Assembly (NCBI RefSeq): GCF_014219065.1
Contig: NZ_JACLGO010000019.1
Span: 1 to 64,000, forward strand
Length of the DNA stretch: 64,000 nucleotides
Direction: 5' to 3'
Origin: Halopseudomonas xiamenensis
GTDB taxonomy: Bacteria > Pseudomonadota > Gammaproteobacteria > Pseudomonadales > Pseudomonadaceae
The translations under genes were made by a program, and so were the position numbers. Each line of letters starts with the position of its first letter. Position 1 is the first letter of the stretch. The notes under the pieces were generated by a model. That model was not told the origin of the DNA and did no database searches. It saw nothing but the letters and a program-made list of their open reading frames with translations. Of this stretch, positions 28,185 through 38,615 are shown one piece after another.

Positions 28185-28829
28185 ATGCACGAATATCAGT
28201 GGGAATTCATTCGTTTTGCGCTGGATCGCAACGTCTTGCGCTTTGGCGAATTTACCCTCAAGTCGGGTCGCACCAGTCCCTACTTCTTCAATGCCGGTCT
28301 GTTCAACACCGGCAGTGCGCTGGCACGGCTGGGGCGCTATTACGCCCAGGCGCTGATTCACAATGGCCCGAAGGAGATCGACATGATCTTCGGTCCGGCC
28401 TACAAGGGCATCCCGCTGGCGGCGGCCACCGCTGTTTCGCTGGCTGACAGCTTTGATGTCGATCTGCCATACTGTTTCAATCGCAAGGAAGCCAAGGATC
28501 ATGGCGAAGGGGGTTCGCTGGTCGGCGCACCGTTGCAGGGCCGGGTGGTGATCGTCGATGACGTGATCACCGCCGGCACCGCGATCCGCGAGGTGATGCA
28601 GATCATCCAGGCGGCCGGGGCCGAGCCGGCGGCGGTGATGGTTGCGCTGGACCGGCAGGAGCGCGGCCAGGGTGAGTTGTCGGCGATCCAGGAAGTCGAG
28701 CGCGACTTCGGTATCCCGGTGATCAGCATCGTCTCGCTGACGCAGATCCTGGCTTTCCTCGAGGATGATGAACAACTGCGCAAATACCTGCCTGCGGTGC
28801 AGGCGTATCGCGAGCAATACGGCATCTGA
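28185..28829 (+). CDS. pyrE: Orotate phosphoribosyltransferase
   Basis: A 214-residue enzyme that joins orotate to PRPP to make OMP in pyrimidine synthesis. The PRPP-binding signature [16 protein letters not shown] lies near residues 120-135, and the catalytic loop Lys region is [12 protein letters not shown]. It is divergent from crc with 73 bases between starts; a -10-like TATGAT lies at 28138-28143. ATG 28185 follows GAGGGTAAT. Confidence 0.96.
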   Translation: MHEYQWEFIRFALDRNVLRFGEFTLKSGRTSPYFFNAGLFNTGSALARLGRYYAQALIHNGPKEIDMIFGPAYKGIPLAAATAVSLADSFDVDLPYCFNRKEAKDHGEGGSLVGAPLQGRVVIVDDVITAGTAIREVMQIIQAAGAEPAAVMVALDRQERGQGELSAIQEVERDFGIPVISIVSLTQILAFLEDDEQLRKYLPAVQAYREQYGI

Positions 28830-28868
28830 TCGGGAGGCCGTCAACAGTCAGGACAGGGTGGTCCCGTT

Positions 28869-29465
28869 ATGCGGAAAAGGATCGGTTATCAGGCATTGGC
28901 GGTACTGATCGGTGGTGCGGCCGTCGCGGCTGATGCCGCCGAGCTGTATCGCTATATCAATGACAAGGGTGTCACTGTGCTGGATCGCAGCGTGCCACCC
29001 CAGTATGTCAGCCGCGGCTATGAAGTGCTGGATAGCGATGGCCGGGTCAAGCAGGTGGTGCCGGCGGCACCGACCCGCGAGGAACGTGAGGCGGCACGGG
29101 CCGCCGAACTGGAGCAACGGCGCCGCAACAGCGCTGATGAAACCCTGCTGCGGCTGTATTCCAGCCTGGCCGACCTGGACCGTGCCCACGGCCGACAGAT
29201 CCAGCAGATCGAGAACCTGATCGCCACCGCCGACGCCGACCTGCTGACCCTGCAGTCCCAGCGTGACGACCTGCAGAGTCGCGCCGCCGCGCAGGAACGC
29301 GCCGGACGCGAAGTGGACCGGCAATTGCTGCAGCAGCTGCGGGAGATCGAGGCCGAGCAGGGCCGCCTGCAACGCCGGATAGCCAGTAACCGCGAGGAAA
29401 TCGACACGGTCAACGGCGCCTTCGCCGAGCGCCGCCAACGCCTGTCGCAGCTGCTGGCTGACTGA
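28869..29465 (+). CDS. DUF4124-domain protein with coiled coil
   Basis: A 198-residue exported protein. A signal peptide covers about residues 1-22 (cleavage near ADAA). The DUF4124 module follows immediately (ELYRYINDKGVTVLDRSVP), and residues about 70-195 are predicted to form a long charged coiled coil rich in Glu, Arg and Gln. It is likely periplasmic or cell-wall associated. It lies 40 bases after pyrE, in the same direction, as in P. aeruginosa (PA5330, from memory). The function is not known. Confidence 0.8.
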   Translation: MRKRIGYQALAVLIGGAAVAADAAELYRYINDKGVTVLDRSVPPQYVSRGYEVLDSDGRVKQVVPAAPTREEREAARAAELEQRRRNSADETLLRLYSSLADLDRAHGRQIQQIENLIATADADLLTLQSQRDDLQSRAAAQERAGREVDRQLLQQLREIEAEQGRLQRRIASNREEIDTVNGAFAERRQRLSQLLAD

Positions 29466-29549
29466 GCCGGCAGTTTCCCCATCTTCTGATTCCCCCTCAA
29501 CCTGGCCCTATGTTTTGGTGGATTTCTGCTTGCCTTAAATATTAGATTT

Positions 29550-29562
29550 ACCTAAATTAGGT
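29550..29562. promoter_or_regulatory. Palindromic operator candidate before the DUF2892-OsmC pair
   Basis: The 13-base palindrome ACCTAAATTAGGT sits in strikingly AT-rich DNA (29535-29580). A possible promoter with -35 TTGCCT and -10 TAAATT would overlap it. Such AT-rich palindromes are bound by ArsR-family persulfide sensors (BigR/YgaV type), but no regulator gene is next to it, so this is inference. Confidence 0.4.
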
Positions 29563-29626
29563 TTGTCTTAATATTGGTGGTAGCAACTGGTAAGTATTGA
29601 GTGCCTATTATGCTGAGGGATGGAAT

Positions 29627-29815
29627 ATGCAAATGAATATTGGAAGTCTTGACCGTTTACTGCGTGTCGTTGCCGGTTTGGTGCTGATCGGGCTGAGCCT
29701 GTTCGGGGTAATCGGCTGGTGGGGCTGGCTGGGACTGATTCTGGTAGTGACCGGCGTGGTGCGTTTCTGCCCTGCCTACTGGTTGCTCAAGATCAATACC
29801 GGCAAGCGTCGTTGA
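29627..29815 (+). CDS. DUF2892 small membrane protein (YgaP C-terminal-like)
   Basis: A 62-residue protein with an N-terminal amphipathic segment (NIGSLDRLLR) and two membrane helices (about 12-32 and 35-50), followed by a CPAYWLL stretch and a basic tail. This is the DUF2892 domain, also found as the membrane part of the rhodanese YgaP. ATG 29627 has GAGGGA six bases upstream. It is 9 bases before the OsmC-like gene and shares a promoter region with an AT-rich palindrome. A role in sulfur or persulfide stress is plausible from this pairing but not shown. Confidence 0.8.
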   Translation: MQMNIGSLDRLLRVVAGLVLIGLSLFGVIGWWGWLGLILVVTGVVRFCPAYWLLKINTGKRR

Positions 29816-29824
29816 GGTGGGGAT

Positions 29825-30265
29825 ATGGGCCTGAAAACCATTGAAGTACAAGGGCAGTTGGACGAGGGCTTCGCCATCAGGGTCGAGTGCGGGTCCCATC
29901 AACTGGTCATGGACCAGCCGAGATCCGCCTTCGGCCAGGATAGCGGACCCACGCCGCTGGAAATGATCCTGGCGGCACTGGCCGGTTGCTTCGGCACCAT
30001 CGGCCGGTTTCTTGCGCATCAGCGCAAGATCGAGCTGCGCAGCATGCGCTTTGCCATCCAGGCCGACTATGACCCCAATGGCCTGCTTGGGCGTGACGCG
30101 AGTGTCCGGCCCGGCTTCCAGGCGCTGCGCCTGCAGGTGGAGATCGACGCGGACCTGAGCCGGGAGCAGAAACAGGCGTTTCTGCGTGAAGTGGAGCGGC
30201 GTTGCCCGCTGGCGGACAACCTGCTGCACGACACCCATTTGCAGAGTGAGTTGGCTGGCAGTTGA
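29825..30265 (+). CDS. OsmC-family (Ohr/OsmC) redox protein
   Basis: A 146-residue OsmC-like protein. The two conserved reactive cysteines are seen in ALAGCFGT (about residue 58) and ERRCPLADN (about 126), and the N-terminal GPTPLEMILAALAG stretch is typical. Members reduce organic hydroperoxides or act on persulfides. It is co-transcribed with the DUF2892 gene. The spacing of the cysteines fits the family, but the substrate cannot be assigned. Confidence 0.85.
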   Translation: MGLKTIEVQGQLDEGFAIRVECGSHQLVMDQPRSAFGQDSGPTPLEMILAALAGCFGTIGRFLAHQRKIELRSMRFAIQADYDPNGLLGRDASVRPGFQALRLQVEIDADLSREQKQAFLREVERRCPLADNLLHDTHLQSELAGS

Positions 30266-30291
30266 GGCAGGTGCGGGCGGGCGTCGCCCGC

Positions 30292-30318
30292 CGTCGCGCC
30301 GGGGCGGCGCTCCTACAA
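30292..30318 (-). repeat. Single Pseudomonas REP unit
   Basis: The minus strand carries the REP head GTAGGAGCGCCGCCCC and a following GC-rich stem. It lies 26 bases past the OsmC gene stop. Together with the copy at 30444-30469 it brackets a TCATTGCGAG-type arm. Confidence 0.65.
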
Positions 30319-30390
30319 GCATGCCATCTGCAGCACTCGAACCCGCTTGCATGGAACCATAGAATCTCCCACAGTGAGCGGCGATATCGC

Positions 30391-30426
30391 CGTCATTGCG
30401 AGCCCGCAGGGCGCGGCAATCCATGG
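30391..30426 (+). repeat. TCATTGCGAG-type repeat, single arm (copy 3)
   Basis: CGTCATTGCGAGCCCGCAGG followed by GCGCGGCAATCCATGG matches the left arm of the complete copies at 67-153 and 12919-13008. The right arm is missing, replaced by a REP unit at 30444. Confidence 0.7.
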
Positions 30427-30443
30427 ACTTGGAGCCGCTGTTT

Positions 30444-30469
30444 GTGGGAGCCGCGCCCTCGCGGCGAAT
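30444..30469 (+). repeat. Single Pseudomonas REP unit
   Basis: GTGGGAGCCGCGCCCTCGCG and the following GCGAAT tail match the left unit of the pair at 27230-27314 apart from one inserted base. It abuts the stop of the thioesterase gene at 30475. Confidence 0.7.
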
Positions 30470-30474
30470 AGCCA

Positions 30475-31883
<1,409 letters not shown>

Positions 31884-34370
31884 TCACAGGCTGTTTAGTT
31901 CAAGGTCAGGGGCCACGGCGGCCAGCTGACTGCGAAACAATTGACGTATACGTTCCAGCCCGGGGGCACTGTCGGCCTCGAAGCGCAACACCAGCACCGG
32001 TGTGGTGTTGGAGGCGCGTACCAGGCCCCAGCCGTCGGGGTAGTCGACGCGAATGCCGTCGATGGTGGTAATGCGGGCCTGCTCGCCCCAGTCGGCGCTG
32101 CGCTGCAGCGACTCGATCAGCTCGAACTTGCGCTGCTCGCCCACCGTCAGGTTGATCTCCGGCGTGTTCATGCCGGTCACATAGCGTCCGAACAGGGCGT
32201 TGATGCCATCGCGGTCCACGGCCAGCATGGAAATCAGCTCCAGCAGCCTGGCAGCGGCATACAGCCCATCGTCGAAGCCGTACCAGCGTTCCTGGAAGAA
32301 CACATGGCCGCTCATCTCGCCACCGAGCAGCGCCTGGGTCTCGCGCATCTTGGCCTTGATCATCGAATGGCCGGACTTCCACATCACCGGGCGTCCACCC
32401 AGGCGGCTGATCAGTTGTGGCAGCTGGCGAGTGCATTTCACGTCGAATACGATGTCGGCACCGGGGTTGCGGGTCACTATGTCCTCGGCGAACAGCATCA
32501 GCAGGCGGTCGGCACAGATGCTCTCGCCATTGGGCGTGACCACGCCGAGACGGTCGGCATCGCCATCGAAGGCGATGCCCAGGTCGGCGCCATGCTGCTT
32601 GACGATCAGGATCAGGTCCTGCAGGTTCTCCAGCTTACCGGGGTCCGGGTGATGATTGGGGAAGGTGCCATCGACCTCGCAATACAGCGGGATCACATCA
32701 CAGCCGAGCCGGTCGATCAGGGTTTGGGCGATTACCCCGCCGACGCCATTGCCGCAGTCCACCACTACTTTGAGCGGGCGAGCCAGCAGCACATCATCGA
32801 CGATGCGCTGGCAATAGTCGTCGAGTATCTGCAGGGGTGCGCAACTGCCGTTGCCCAGGTGCAGGGCATTGTCCCGCAGGCGCTGGTGCAGAGCGGTGAT
32901 GCGCTCGCCGGCCAGGGTCTGGCCGGCGATGACGATCTTCAGGCCATTGTAGTCCGGCGGGTTGTGGCTACCGGTGAGCATCACCCCCGAGCTGGCCTCG
33001 GTGACATGGGTGGCGTAGTACAGCACCGGGGTCGGCACCATGCCCAGGTCCATCACCTGGCAGCCGCTGTCGCACAGGCCGCGTACCAGTTGCTCCTGCA
33101 GTTCGGGGCCGGACAGGCGCCCGTCGCGGGCCACCGCTACCTGCGGCTGGCCGGCATCCAGCGATTCGCTGCCGATGGCCCGGCCCAGCCAGTAGACATG
33201 CTCGGCGGTAAGGGTGCGACCGACCACGCCACGGATGTCGTAGGCGCGGAAGATTTCCGCGGGCAGCTCGGGGATGCCGCTGCCCGGCTCCTCGTCCAGC
33301 TCATCGAGGATATCGATATCCAGCACGTCATCCAGCGGCGGCAGCGCTTCTTCCATGGTCACCGGCGTGGTCGGTGCGACTGCCGGGGCCGTAGCCGGCC
33401 GGCTCACTGGCGCCTGGCTGGCGCGCGTGGCCAGCGCCATGATGTCCTGCGCCACCGGCTCCAGTGGACCCAGTTGCAGGCCGGCAGCCTTGTGCCCGCG
33501 GGTCAGCTGCTGCAGGGTGTCGGAATCGGCGGCCAGCGCCCGGCTCCAGCTGCGCTGCAGCACGAGCAGGCTGGCCAGTGCGCCGGCCAGGGCCAGCAAT
33601 ATGGCACCGGCAAGCAGCAAGGGGTTGGGCGCACCGGCGGCCATGGCCGCGCCGCCGCGGAACTCGATGCGCCAGGCCGGATTGTCGGTATTCAGCTGCA
33701 GCACCGGGGCCTGGCCGCTGCCCGCCTGGTACAGGGTCTGCGCTGGCGCGCCGGGGAACTGCTGGACCAGCCGGACCTGGCCGGCGTCGGCTGGCAGCGT
33801 TGGCAGCAATGCAGTCAGGCGCTGCATGTCGAACACCGCCAGCAGGGTGCCGCCGATCGGCGCTGTGGGCGAGGCGCGCAGCGGTTGCACGGCATACAGC
33901 CGCCAGCTGTCGCCTACCCGGTGCGCCTCGACCGGCACCGGAAGCCCGCGCTCGGCCCGGCGGATCATGTCCAGCGCGGCAAAGCTCAAGGGTGCCTGCG
34001 GATCATCGGTCACCCGTGCCGCGCCCGGCAGGTAGGTATGGATCGCCAGGTTGTCGGCGAACTGATAGTGCAGCAGGCGTTCCAGGGTCGCACTGCCGCC
34101 CTGTTGCAGAGTGACCTGCAGCTGAGGGTTGGCGGCGACCCGGGCCAGATCGGCATCGATACGCGCCAGGCTGCGATTGAGCGCACTCTGCTGCTGGGCG
34201 GCATAGGCGTTGCCCAGCTCCTGGCGGTAGTTCTCCGCGGCCGGGGCGAACAGCAGCAGCCACAGCAGGGCCAGCGCGGCGGCCAAGCCGGCGAGCATCA
34301 GCAGCAATGGGCCAAGGGTGGCGGGCAGGCCCTGAGGTTGTCGGCGCAGTCTGGGTATGGTCAGTTTCAT
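31884..34370 (-). CDS. algC: Phosphomannomutase/phosphoglucomutase AlgC with N-terminal membrane extension
   Basis: An 828-residue protein. The C-terminal part (about 370-828) is the alpha-D-phosphohexomutase: catalytic Ser in MLTGSHNPPDYNG, the metal loop GIAFDGDADRLGVV, and the sugar-binding GGEMSGHVF. It interconverts mannose and glucose 1- and 6-phosphates for LPS, alginate and rhamnolipid precursors. The N-terminal part (about 1-300) has a hydrophobic segment at about 19-45, a periplasmic-type domain and a second membrane segment near 240-262, then a Pro/Thr-rich linker. Pseudomonas AlgC was first described as 463 residues; this ORF starts at ATG 34370 and reads through with no stop, so the extended form is what the sequence supports. 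Confidence 0.93.
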   Translation of the reverse strand: MKLTIPRLRRQPQGLPATLGPLLLMLAGLAAALALLWLLLFAPAAENYRQELGNAYAAQQQSALNRSLARIDADLARVAANPQLQVTLQQGGSATLERLLHYQFADNLAIHTYLPGAARVTDDPQAPLSFAALDMIRRAERGLPVPVEAHRVGDSWRLYAVQPLRASPTAPIGGTLLAVFDMQRLTALLPTLPADAGQVRLVQQFPGAPAQTLYQAGSGQAPVLQLNTDNPAWRIEFRGGAAMAAGAPNPLLLAGAILLALAGALASLLVLQRSWSRALAADSDTLQQLTRGHKAAGLQLGPLEPVAQDIMALATRASQAPVSRPATAPAVAPTTPVTMEEALPPLDDVLDIDILDELDEEPGSGIPELPAEIFRAYDIRGVVGRTLTAEHVYWLGRAIGSESLDAGQPQVAVARDGRLSGPELQEQLVRGLCDSGCQVMDLGMVPTPVLYYATHVTEASSGVMLTGSHNPPDYNGLKIVIAGQTLAGERITALHQRLRDNALHLGNGSCAPLQILDDYCQRIVDDVLLARPLKVVVDCGNGVGGVIAQTLIDRLGCDVIPLYCEVDGTFPNHHPDPGKLENLQDLILIVKQHGADLGIAFDGDADRLGVVTPNGESICADRLLMLFAEDIVTRNPGADIVFDVKCTRQLPQLISRLGGRPVMWKSGHSMIKAKMRETQALLGGEMSGHVFFQERWYGFDDGLYAAARLLELISMLAVDRDGINALFGRYVTGMNTPEINLTVGEQRKFELIESLQRSADWGEQARITTIDGIRVDYPDGWGLVRASNTTPVLVLRFEADSAPGLERIRQLFRSQLAAVAPDLELNSL

Positions 34371-34407
34371 CTCTGGTGTTTGCCTCCGTGCATGAGCCAG
34401 TGGTCGA

Positions 34408-34863
34408 TCAGTGACTGCCGGTGTGTCCGAAACCACCGGCGCCGCGCTGGCTGTCGTCGAACTGCTCGACGATCTCCAGCGACGCCTGCACCACCGGCAC
34501 CAGTACCATCTGCGCGATGCGTTCGCCCGGCTCGATGCTGAACGACTGATGGCCGCGATTCCAGCAGGAGACCATCAGCTCGCCCTGGTAGTCCGAGTCG
34601 ATCAGCCCGACCAGGTTGCCCAGCACGATGCCATGCTTGTGACCCAGCCCGGAGCGCGGCAGGATCATCGCCGCCAGGCCCGGGTCGGCAATATGGATCG
34701 CCAGCCCGGTGGGCAGCAGGGTGGTCTGGCCCGGCTCCAGGGTCAGCGGGGCATCGAGCATGGCGCGCAGATCCAGCCCGGCGGAGCCTTCGGTGGCGTA
34801 GGCGGGCAGCGGCCATTGCTGGCCGAGGCGGGGGTCAAGGATCCGGGCTTGCAGAGCGTGCAT
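34408..34863 (-). CDS. dut: dUTP diphosphatase
   Basis: A 151-residue trimeric dUTPase that hydrolyses dUTP to dUMP, keeping uracil out of DNA. All five family motifs are seen: [28 protein letters not shown], the GERIAQMVL stretch and the C-terminal [10 protein letters not shown]. It lies between coaBC and algC in one leftward unit; 10 bases separate it from the coaBC stop. Confidence 0.96.
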   Translation of the reverse strand: MHALQARILDPRLGQQWPLPAYATEGSAGLDLRAMLDAPLTLEPGQTTLLPTGLAIHIADPGLAAMILPRSGLGHKHGIVLGNLVGLIDSDYQGELMVSCWNRGHQSFSIEPGERIAQMVLVPVVQASLEIVEQFDDSQRGAGGFGHTGSH

Positions 34864-34873
34864 GAATATGTCC

Positions 34874-36085
34874 TCAGGCTGGGGTGTTCAGATGGTTGGC
34901 GATGAAGGCGATGATCTGCCGGGCCAGCTTGTGCTTGCTGGCGCGCGGCAGCGACTGCGGGGTCAGGCTGCGGTCGATCAGGGTCACGGCATTGTCGTCG
35001 GAATTGAAGCCGATGCCGGGCTGGCTGACATCGTTGGCGATGATCAGGTCCAGGTTCTTGCGGGTCAGCTTGTCGCTGGCATAACCGAGCACGTCATCGG
35101 TCTCGGCGGCGAAACCAACGCACCAGGGCCGCTGCGCATGGCTGGCCAGGGTGGCGAGAATGTCCGGGTTGCGCACCAGTTGCAGGGTCATGCCCGAGTC
35201 GTTGCTGGTGTCCTTCTTCAGCTTACCGGCTGCGCAGGCGGCCGGGCGATAGTCGGCCACTGCGGCCGAGGCGATGAACAGGTCCGCCGGCAATGCCGCC
35301 TCGCAGGCGGCCAGCATCTCGGCGGCGCTGATCACATCGACGCGCTCGACCCGCGGCGGGGTCGGCAGGTTGACCGGACCGGCCACCAGGGTGACCCGGG
35401 CACCGGCCTCGGCGGCGGCCTCGGCCAGGGCAAAACCCATCTTGCCGGAGCTGTGGTTGGAGATGTAACGCACCGGGTCGATCGCCTCGCGGGTCGGCCC
35501 GGCATTGATCAAGACATGGCGGCCGCTGAGCAGGCCGAGTTCGAAGCAGTCGGCGCAACGTGCGGCGAGGTCGAGCGGCTCGAGCATGCGCCCTGGGCCG
35601 ATATCACCGCAGGCCTGCTCGCCAGCGGCCGGGCCGAATACCCGGATCTCGCGCTGCAACAGCGTCTGCAGGTTGGCCTGGGTCGCCGGGTCGCGCCACA
35701 TGGCCTGGTTCATCGCCGGCGCCAGGGCGACCGGCGCATCGGTGGCCAGCACCAGGGTGGTCAGCAGGTCATCGCCACGGCCATTGGCCAGGCGCGCCAT
35801 CAGGTCGGCGGTAGCCGGGGCGATCAATACCAGGTCGGCCCAGCGTGCCAGTTCGATATGGCCCATGGCGGCCTCGGCGGCCGGGTCCAGCAGGTCGCCG
35901 TGCACCGGGTTGCCGGACAGCGCCTGCAGGGTCAGGGGGGTGATGAACTCGTAGGCGGCGCGGGTCATCACCACCCGCACCTCGGCCCCGGCATCCTTCA
36001 ACCGGCGCACCAGCTCGGCGCTCTTATAGGCAGCGATACCGCCGCTGACTCCCAGGACCACCTGCTTGTTGAACAACCGCTGCAT
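34874..36085 (-). CDS. coaBC: Bifunctional phosphopantothenoylcysteine decarboxylase/synthetase CoaBC
   Basis: A 403-residue fused enzyme for two consecutive steps of coenzyme A synthesis. The N-terminal flavoprotein decarboxylase (CoaC, about 1-190) has [15 protein letters not shown], the active-site His in [10 protein letters not shown], the PAMNQAMW motif and the [10 protein letters not shown] segment. The C-terminal synthetase (CoaB) starts near residue 191 with [26 protein letters not shown]. Start ATG 36085 gives the family length. It is divergent from radC. Confidence 0.96.
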   Translation of the reverse strand: MQRLFNKQVVLGVSGGIAAYKSAELVRRLKDAGAEVRVVMTRAAYEFITPLTLQALSGNPVHGDLLDPAAEAAMGHIELARWADLVLIAPATADLMARLANGRGDDLLTTLVLATDAPVALAPAMNQAMWRDPATQANLQTLLQREIRVFGPAAGEQACGDIGPGRMLEPLDLAARCADCFELGLLSGRHVLINAGPTREAIDPVRYISNHSSGKMGFALAEAAAEAGARVTLVAGPVNLPTPPRVERVDVISAAEMLAACEAALPADLFIASAAVADYRPAACAAGKLKKDTSNDSGMTLQLVRNPDILATLASHAQRPWCVGFAAETDDVLGYASDKLTRKNLDLIIANDVSQPGIGFNSDDNAVTLIDRSLTPQSLPRASKHKLARQIIAFIANHLNTPA

Positions 36086-36273
36086 CGTCGACTCCGGCCC
36101 ACGGCGCCGCTGCCTATCAGCGCGCCCGGAAAATGGCGTTAACGATAGCATATGCCGACCCCGTCACGCCCCTCCCATCGGCTGCTCGACCCCGGTCGCG
36201 GGGCAGACCTATACTCCCCGCGTTGCCGCACGCAAGGGAAGTACGTGCCACCGCCAAGCAAGGAGCACCTGCC

Positions 36274-36948
36274 ATGCCCATCACCGACTGGCCGGCGGCT
36301 GAACGGCCCCGGGAGAAACTGCTGCTGCAGGGCGCTGCGGCCCTGTCCGACGCCGAGCTGCTGGCGATCTTCCTGCGTACCGGTCTGCCGGGCTGCAGCG
36401 CGGTCGATCTGGCCCGACAACTGTTGAGTGGCTTCGGCAGCCTGCGCGCCCTGCTGCAGGCGGGCCAGCAGGACTTCTGCCGACACCCGGGCCTGGGGCC
36501 GGCCAAGTTCGCGCAATTGCAGGCGGTAATGGAAATGGCCCGCCGGCACCTGTTCGAGGAACTCAAGCGCGGCGATGCGCTGACCTCGCCGGGGGCGGTA
36601 CGCGATTATCTGCGCAGCCAGCTGATGGCGCTGCCGCACGAGGTCTTCGCCTGCCTGTACCTGGACAACCAGCACCGGGTGATCGCCTTCGAGGAGCTGT
36701 TCCGCGGTACCCTGGACAGCGCCAGCGTCTATCCGCGCGAGGTCATCAAGCGGGCGCTGGCGCACAATGCCGCCGCGCTGATCCTGACCCATAACCATCC
36801 GTCGGGTGTGGCCGAACCCAGCCAGGCCGATCTGCTGCTGACCCGGCGCCTGAAGGAATCGCTGGCGCTGGTGGATATACGGGTGTTGGACCATCTGGTG
36901 GTAGGTGACGGTGATCCGGTTTCCTTCGCCGAACGCGGGCTTTTATAG
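36274..36948 (+). CDS. radC: RadC-family JAB/MPN-domain protein
   Basis: A 224-residue protein. The N-terminal helix-hairpin-helix part (about 1-95, with [14 protein letters not shown]) is followed by the JAB domain with the zinc motif [14 protein letters not shown] near residue 172 and the upstream Glu. Despite its name a DNA-repair role is not established. ATG 36274 is preceded by AAGGAG. It is divergent from coaBC, as in P. aeruginosa. Confidence 0.92.
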   Translation: MPITDWPAAERPREKLLLQGAAALSDAELLAIFLRTGLPGCSAVDLARQLLSGFGSLRALLQAGQQDFCRHPGLGPAKFAQLQAVMEMARRHLFEELKRGDALTSPGAVRDYLRSQLMALPHEVFACLYLDNQHRVIAFEELFRGTLDSASVYPREVIKRALAHNAAALILTHNHPSGVAEPSQADLLLTRRLKESLALVDIRVLDHLVVGDGDPVSFAERGLL

Positions 36949-36968
36949 GGCTTGCACGTGAAAAATCG

Positions 36969-36997
36969 TTGCCTGGGGGGGCGCATTTTGGTATAAA
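36969..36997 (+). promoter_or_regulatory. Sigma70 promoter of rpmB-rpmG
   Basis: A -35 TTGCCT (36969-36974) and a -10 TATAAA (36992-36997) are separated by the ideal 17 bases. The first gene starts about 137 bases downstream, leaving a long leader that contains a CCAACC/GGTTGG hairpin near 37089-37106. Confidence 0.75.
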
Positions 36998-37133
36998 GCT
37001 CCGCTCTTCTCGGGGCTGCACCTGTAATCAGCACCTTACAGTGATGCGCGAAGGCTTGCCCCGGCTGGACAACAGATTCTTTTTATGACTTCCAACCAGT
37101 TCGGGTTGGGCAAGTGGTTGGAGAGGGTTAACC

Positions 37134-37370
37134 ATGTCTCGAGTATGTCAAGTGACCGGCAAAGGCCCGGTGACTGGGAACAACGTTTCCCACGCTAACA
37201 ACAAAACCAAGCGTCGTTTTCTGCCTAACCTGCAGCACCACCGCTTCTGGGTAGAATCCGAAAAGCGTTTTGTCCGTCTGCGCACTACCGCCAAGGGCAT
37301 GCGTATCATTGACAAGCGTGGTATCGATGCCGTTCTGGCCGACATCCGCGCCCGCGGCGAAAAAATCTAA
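37134..37370 (+). CDS. rpmB: 50S ribosomal protein L28
   Basis: A 78-residue complete L28. The family N-terminus [20 protein letters not shown] and the KRRFLPNLQ stretch are unchanged from those of other gammaproteobacteria. It is a cytosolic part of the large subunit. It forms an operon with rpmG, 11 bases downstream, and the pair ends in a strong terminator. Confidence 0.98.
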   Translation: MSRVCQVTGKGPVTGNNVSHANNKTKRRFLPNLQHHRFWVESEKRFVRLRTTAKGMRIIDKRGIDAVLADIRARGEKI

Positions 37371-37381
37371 GGAGCAGTGTC

Positions 37382-37537
37382 ATGCGTGAATTGATTCGTC
37401 TGATCTCCTCTGCCGGTACTGGTCATTTCTACACTACCGACAAGAACAAGCGTACTACTCCGGACAAGATCGAAATCAAGAAATTCGATCCGGTTGTTCG
37501 CAAGCACGTGATCTACAAGGAAGGCAAGATCAAGTAA
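37382..37537 (+). CDS. rpmG: 50S ribosomal protein L33
   Basis: A 51-residue complete L33. It begins [19 protein letters not shown] and ends KEGKIK, with the [10 protein letters not shown] stretch. The paired zinc-ribbon cysteines of some L33 forms are absent, so this is the zinc-free type. An AAGGAGCAG ribosome binding site lies between the rpmB stop and this start. Confidence 0.98.
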   Translation: MRELIRLISSAGTGHFYTTDKNKRTTPDKIEIKKFDPVVRKHVIYKEGKIK

Positions 37538-37553
37538 GATCTGCCTGACTGAC

Positions 37554-37580
37554 AAAAAACCCGCTGCGGCGGGTTTTTTG
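37554..37580 (+). terminator. Rho-independent terminator of rpmB-rpmG
   Basis: A GC stem CCCGC-TGC-GCGGG is flanked by AAAAAA and TTTTTT, beginning 17 bases past rpmG. It is symmetrical in AT flanks and may also stop leftward transcripts of the convergent peptidase gene. Confidence 0.95.
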
Positions 37581-37627
37581 TTGCCTACTATCCAGGGTGC
37601 GGCGTCAGCCTTCCTGCCCCTGACTCA

Positions 37628-38521
37628 TCAGCGCTCCCCACCCACCGCAAAGTTGGGCATGCTGTTCACCGGTTGGGAAAACTCGAAGGGAATCGACACG
37701 GTGTTCAGGCCGGTGTTCTTCTGCACCACGAAGTGCAGATGCGGCCCGGTGCTGTTGCCAGTATTGCCGGACAGCGCCAGCAGTTCGCCGGTGCGTACCC
37801 GCTGACCTTCGCGCACATTGACCGAGCCCTGTTTCAGGTGCAGGTAGACGCCCATGGTGCCGTCATCGTGCAGAACCCGAACGAAGTTGCCGGCGGGGTT
37901 GGTGCCGCGACCGCTCTGCCGGTTCTCGGTCTTGACCACCAGGCCGCCACGGGCGGCGACGATCGGGGTACCGACCGGCATGGCGATATCCACTGCGTAG
38001 CGGCCTTTCGGCCCGGTGTGACTGTAGCGCCCACCCGGCCCCTGGGTCATGCGGAACGGGCCACCCCGCCAGGGTAGCGGATAGGCCAGGGGACTGTGTT
38101 CGGCGCGCGGGTCGCCGAGTGCATAGCGCAGCTTGTGCTGGTAGCGTGGCGTGCCCTTGCCGTCCGGCGCCAGGGTCAGCAGGCGAATCTGCCCGCGCGG
38201 TGGCAATACCCAGCGTACTGGCTTGGTCGGTGCGCCGAGCACGTGTTCGGCAGAGGTGATTTCCAGCTCGACTTCGACCGGGGCATACAGGTCGTTGTTC
38301 ACCACCAGGGTATCGCCACCGGCATGCTTGCGGGTGGTGACATAGACCTGGCGGTCGTTGTTCTCGACCATGTTGTCGCTGAACACGAAGACCTTGGCGC
38401 CCTGGACGCGCTGGTCGGTGTAGGTGACCACCCCGTTGGCATCGGTGTATTTGTAGATCGTCGAGCCCAGCAGGGCCGGGCTGGCCAGCAGCAGGGCAAT
38501 CCCCATGAGGTAGGTACGCAT
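37628..38521 (-). CDS. M23-family peptidase with N-terminal DUF4124 module
   Basis: A 297-residue exported protein. A signal peptide spans about residues 1-20. DUF4124 follows (STIYKYTDANGVVTYTD), then a middle beta-rich region, and a C-terminal LytM/peptidase M23 domain (about 160-285) with zinc motifs HTGPKGRYAVD and HLHF. It probably cleaves or binds peptidoglycan peptide bridges in the periplasm. ATG 38521 was preferred to an in-frame TTG at 38530. It converges on rpmB-rpmG. The same DUF4124 module occurs in the gene at 28869-29465. Confidence 0.9.
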   Translation of the reverse strand: MRTYLMGIALLLASPALLGSTIYKYTDANGVVTYTDQRVQGAKVFVFSDNMVENNDRQVYVTTRKHAGGDTLVVNNDLYAPVEVELEITSAEHVLGAPTKPVRWVLPPRGQIRLLTLAPDGKGTPRYQHKLRYALGDPRAEHSPLAYPLPWRGGPFRMTQGPGGRYSHTGPKGRYAVDIAMPVGTPIVAARGGLVVKTENRQSGRGTNPAGNFVRVLHDDGTMGVYLHLKQGSVNVREGQRVRTGELLALSGNTGNSTGPHLHFVVQKNTGLNTVSIPFEFSQPVNSMPNFAVGGER

Positions 38522-38615
38522 CCGTTGCAACCATTGAAGTCATGACAGAGCGCCAAGGATAAACCCTGGCGCCCGGTAAAGCGACCCGTGCAGGAGGCTT
38601 TGACGCCTCCGTTCG

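Noticed and set aside
31941-34541. A very long plus-strand open frame (866 codons) opposite algC
   Set aside because: It mirrors the algC coding strand in a high-GC genome, has low-complexity His/Gln/Gly-rich translation and no ribosome binding site. AlgC is certain on the other strand.
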